Made by a program: the position numbers and the translations under genes. Positions 14,309-16,453 of a stretch of 16,453 nucleotides of DNA are shown piece after piece. Where the stretch lies: assembly GCA_934591815.1 (NCBI GenBank), contig CAKTPV010000029.1, forward strand, positions 1 to 16,453, given 5' to 3'. Origin of the DNA: an uncultured Oscillospiraceae bacterium (GTDB lineage: Bacteria; Bacillota; Clostridia; Oscillospirales; Oscillospiraceae). The notes under the pieces are model-generated. The model saw only the letters and a program-made list of their open reading frames with translations. It had not been told where the DNA came from and searched no databases. The stretch's first letter is position 1. Every line of letters begins with the position of its first letter.

Positions 14309-14337
14309 AGTGTAGCACAAAGCGGCGGGGGATGCAA
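14309..14337 (-). promoter_or_regulatory. Promoter of the pseudouridine synthase gene
   Basis: On the minus strand: TTGCAT (14337-14332), 17-nt spacer, TACACT (14314-14309), preceded by TGC, an extended -10. It is 24 nt before the start codon. Confidence 0.55.
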
Positions 14338-14345
14338 ATTTTTGC

Positions 14346-14374
14346 TTGACAAGAGAGGTCTAATCGGTTAGACT
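14346..14374 (+). promoter_or_regulatory. Promoter of the blaI-M56 operon
   Basis: A perfect -35 TTGACA (14346-14351), 17-nt spacer and -10 TAGACT (14369-14374). The first operator (14358-14373) covers the spacer and most of the -10, so bound repressor would block RNA polymerase. Confidence 0.8.
14358..14373. promoter_or_regulatory. Operator 1 of the BlaI-type repressor
   Basis: Perfect inverted repeat GTCTAA, TCGG, TTAGAC. With the preceding AGAG it shares the 10-mer AGAGGTCTAA (14354-14363) with operator 2, 28 nt away. BlaI-family dimers bind such dyads; binding here is inferred. Confidence 0.75.
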
Positions 14375-14384
14375 GCAAGCAAGA

Positions 14385-14402
14385 GGTCTAACGATGTAGA
14401 CC
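14385..14402. promoter_or_regulatory. Operator 2 of the BlaI-type repressor
   Basis: Perfect inverted repeat GGTCTA, ACGATG, TAGACC between the promoter and the ribosome binding site. It shares AGAGGTCTAA (14382-14391) with operator 1, suggesting two dimers bound on nearby faces of DNA. Confidence 0.75.
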
Positions 14403-14422
14403 ACAAAAAGGAGGGGATAGGA

Positions 14423-14794
14423 TTGGAAACACCGAAGATCTTTGACAGCGAGCTGCGGCTGTGCGAGATCCTGTGGGAGCATCAGCCGGTGAAGAGCAGC
14501 GAGCTGGTGCGGCTGTGCGCCGAGAAGCTGGGGTGGAAGAAGTCCACCACCTATACGGTCATCAAGCGGCTGACCGAGCGGGGCGTTGTCAGGACAGAGG
14601 ACGCCGTGGTAACGGCGCTGGTGTCCCGCGGCGAGGTACAGTGCGCCGAGAGCCGCGCCTTTGTGGAGCGGAATTTCCGCGGGAGCCTGCCCGGTTTTCT
14701 CAGCGCCTTTGTGGGCGGGCGCGGACTGTCGGCGGAGGAGGCGGACGAGCTGCGGCGGATGATCGCCGAATTTGAGGAGAAGCGAAATGACTGA
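14423..14794 (+). CDS. blaI: BlaI/MecI-family winged-helix repressor
   Basis: The 123-residue protein represses its own operon by binding dyads at the promoter; a partner membrane protease normally relieves this when the wall is stressed by beta-lactams. A winged helix-turn-helix spans about residues 5-70, with recognition helix STTYTVIKRLTERGVV (41-56). The C-terminal dimer domain has GFLSAFVGGRGLSAEEADEL. In staphylococcal BlaI, cleavage falls between N and F here; this protein has A95-F96, so the cut site may differ. The start is TTG at 14423, supported by AAGGAGGGG 6 nt upstream. It overlaps the M56 gene by 8 nt. No beta-lactamase gene is in the window. Confidence 0.88.
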   Translation: METPKIFDSELRLCEILWEHQPVKSSELVRLCAEKLGWKKSTTYTVIKRLTERGVVRTEDAVVTALVSRGEVQCAESRAFVERNFRGSLPGFLSAFVGGRGLSAEEADELRRMIAEFEEKRND

Positions 14795-16453
14795 TGTATT
14801 TCTGAGGATCGTGGAGCTTTCGTGGCAGGCGGGGGTGCTGGCGCTGGCGGTGATGCTGGCGCGGCTGGCGCTGCGCCGGGCGCCCAAGTGGGCGGTGTGC
14901 CTGCTGTGGGCGCTGGTGGCGGTGCGGCTGGTACTGCCCTTCTCCCTGCAAAGCCCGGTGAGCCTACAGGCGGCGCAAAGCCCTGTGGCGGCGGCGCTGT
15001 ACGAGCTGCCCCAGACCCAGGAGGCGGCGCAGAAAACGGACGAGGTGCTGTCCGGCGGCCCGGCGGAGCCGGTGACACCGCTGCCGCCGGCGGAAGTCGT
15101 GACGGCACAGCCGGTACCGGCGCCCAAGCCGGCGATGACCGTGTCGCTGCTGGCGGCGATCTGGCTGGCGGGTGTGGTGATGATGCTGACGTATATGCTG
15201 GTCAGCTATCTGGGCATCTACCGCCGGGTATGCACGGCGGTGCGGCTGGAGGACAACGTGTACCGCTGCGGCTCGTGGGGAACGCCCTTTGTGCTGGGGC
15301 TGCTCCGTCCCCGCATCTACGTGCCGGAGGGTATGGACGACGCGGCGCTGCCGCAGGTGCTGGCCCATGAGCGGTGCCACATCCGGCGGGGCGACCACCT
15401 CGTAAAACCGCTGGCATTTCTGCTGCTGGCGCTGCACTGGTTCAACCCGGTGCTGTGGGCGGCGTATGTTCTGCTGGGACGGGACATGGAGAATGCCTGC
15501 GACGAGCGGGTGCTGCGGGGCGTGGACGGCGCGGGGCGCGCCGCCTATTCCCGGGCGCTGGTGGCCTGCGCCGTGCGGCAGCGTCCGGCGGCGGTGTGCC
15601 CGCTGGCCTTCGGCGAGGTGGCGGTACAGGAAAGGGTGAAGAATGCCATGAACGGGAAAAAACCGGCTGTCTGGGCGGCGGTGCTGCTGGTCATCGCGGC
15701 GGCGGTCATCGCCGTGTGCTTCCTGACCAGCCCCGGCCGGCGGGAGCCGTCGGCTGACGGCGCATGGGACGCAAGGACGCTGTACGCCCTGCGGACGCCC
15801 GATATGGGCGACCCCTCCGCCGTGGGCAGGATCCTGAACGCGCTGGGGCTGCCGGAGCTGGGCGGTGAATATCTGCTGGAAAAGCCGGTGGCATACAAGT
15901 ATTTCTTCCAGTTGGAGACGGCACAGGAGCCATATGGCGTGAAAGTGTTTCACGCGTTTGAAGAGAATATAAACTCGTGGGACAATGAGCGGAATCTGGA
16001 AATGTGGCTGCGTGGGTACTTGGCACTGGCGCTGATCGACAACGCGGAGTGGGTGGAGTGGCAGCCGTGGACACCGGATATGCCGGAGCCTGCTACGGAG
16101 GGCGTCTTCGAATTCCCCATCATGTACGCAGATACCTACCGGGAGGATATAACCGCCGCGCGCCAGAGCGTGGAGGGGCTGCAGGCGTTCATCGGCAAGC
16201 TGGAGCAGGAGAAGAAGGATGGCACGCTGCGGTGCTCGTGGCGTCCGGTCATGCCGGGAGTGGACACGAATCCGTGTTACTGGGATGCCGATGAAGAGGA
16301 CATCGCGTGGAGCGTTACCGGCGACAACGACCCCGTGAGCATCGACCCGGCGGACTACGGCATCGTGTACGACACGGCGCACCTGCCGGACTGGGAGACG
16401 TGTCCCCTCAGCTACCTGTGCGCCTACCTGCTGGGCAGCGACGGCGCGTATAC
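14787..16453 (+). CDS. BlaR1-like M56 metallopeptidase with DUF4825-like C-terminus, partial at the window end
   Basis: This membrane protease pairs with BlaI: an outside signal activates an inner zinc site that leads to repressor loss. The frame is open from ATG 14787 to the window end (555 codons, no stop). Hydrophobic helices lie near residues 9-28, 34-49 and 115-135. The zinc site is HERCH (194-198), with a third ligand candidate E235 in MENACDE. After a fourth hydrophobic helix (about 292-312) comes an outer domain beginning LYALRTPDMGDPSAVGRILN, which resembles DUF4825 rather than the penicillin-binding sensor of BlaR1. So the signal is probably not classic beta-lactam acylation. Translation is coupled to blaI by overlap. 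The 3' end is missing only because the window stops. Confidence 0.85.
   Translation, partial: MTDVFLRIVELSWQAGVLALAVMLARLALRRAPKWAVCLLWALVAVRLVLPFSLQSPVSLQAAQSPVAAALYELPQTQEAAQKTDEVLSGGPAEPVTPLPPAEVVTAQPVPAPKPAMTVSLLAAIWLAGVVMMLTYMLVSYLGIYRRVCTAVRLEDNVYRCGSWGTPFVLGLLRPRIYVPEGMDDAALPQVLAHERCHIRRGDHLVKPLAFLLLALHWFNPVLWAAYVLLGRDMENACDERVLRGVDGAGRAAYSRALVACAVRQRPAAVCPLAFGEVAVQERVKNAMNGKKPAVWAAVLLVIAAAVIAVCFLTSPGRREPSADGAWDARTLYALRTPDMGDPSAVGRILNALGLPELGGEYLLEKPVAYKYFFQLETAQEPYGVKVFHAFEENINSWDNERNLEMWLRGYLALALIDNAEWVEWQPWTPDMPEPATEGVFEFPIMYADTYREDITAARQSVEGLQAFIGKLEQEKKDGTLRCSWRPVMPGVDTNPCYWDADEEDIAWSVTGDNDPVSIDPADYGIVYDTAHLPDWETCPLSYLCAYLLGSDGAY

Noticed and set aside
1..16453. CRISPR array, insertion sequence, toxin-antitoxin pair or tRNA gene
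   Set aside because: No regularly spaced repeats, no transposase, no paired small toxin-antitoxin genes and no complete cloverleaf were seen apart from the tmRNA end.

Overview
The window is a G+C-rich stretch of a Gram-positive, probably clostridial chromosome. A gut Oscillospirales-type host is my inference. It rests on G-rich AGGAGG-type ribosome binding sites, a class B sortase, a BlaI repressor paired with an M56 peptidase carrying a DUF4825-like tail, and phage proteins that resemble those of Clostridia prophages. No taxonomic marker is complete enough to name a genus.

Left edge (1-701): the 3' part of tmRNA (ssrA) ends with an encoded CCA at 201 and is followed by a terminator. Next comes an AT-richer stretch with no intact gene. 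It holds a 61-codon open remnant without a start codon, a 12-bp tandem repeat that contains an inverted repeat, a weak promoter candidate and a second terminator-like hairpin.

Centre (702-12455): twelve tightly packed, same-strand genes of virion-assembly type, all open. In order they are a zinc-ribbon protein, a small protein in the small-terminase position, large terminase, portal, a Prp-type cysteine protease, scaffold, an N4-gp56-type major capsid protein, a small head protein, a head-tail connector, a tail-hub/nozzle-like protein, two fibre or receptor-binding proteins, and a peptidoglycan-binding coiled-coil protein. I see no tape measure, tail tube or tail sheath, so the particle would be short-tailed. 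I also see no integrase, repressor, replication gene, holin or endolysin. Host genes resume directly afterwards, and tmRNA lies on the other side, so the cluster is bounded on both sides within the window. It reads as a stripped-down, possibly domesticated capsid cassette.

Assembly logic: the capsid protein (MNLQMFAG) and the scaffold (MDWQAFAEE) both begin with a motif like the ribosomal protein L27 N-terminus that Prp proteases cut. The cassette encodes its own Prp homologue between portal and scaffold. The likely scheme is that scaffold and capsid co-assemble on the portal, Prp trims both N-termini, TerL packages DNA, the connector and hub close the head, and the fibre and peptidoglycan-binding proteins act at the cell wall.

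Right edge (12456-16453): a class B sortase with its own candidate promoter and a lipoprotein-like N-terminus; a bidirectional terminator; a convergent RluA-family pseudouridine synthase; then, divergent from it, a BlaI-type repressor with two inverted-repeat operators over its promoter, overlapping a BlaR1-like M56 metallopeptidase that runs off the window end.
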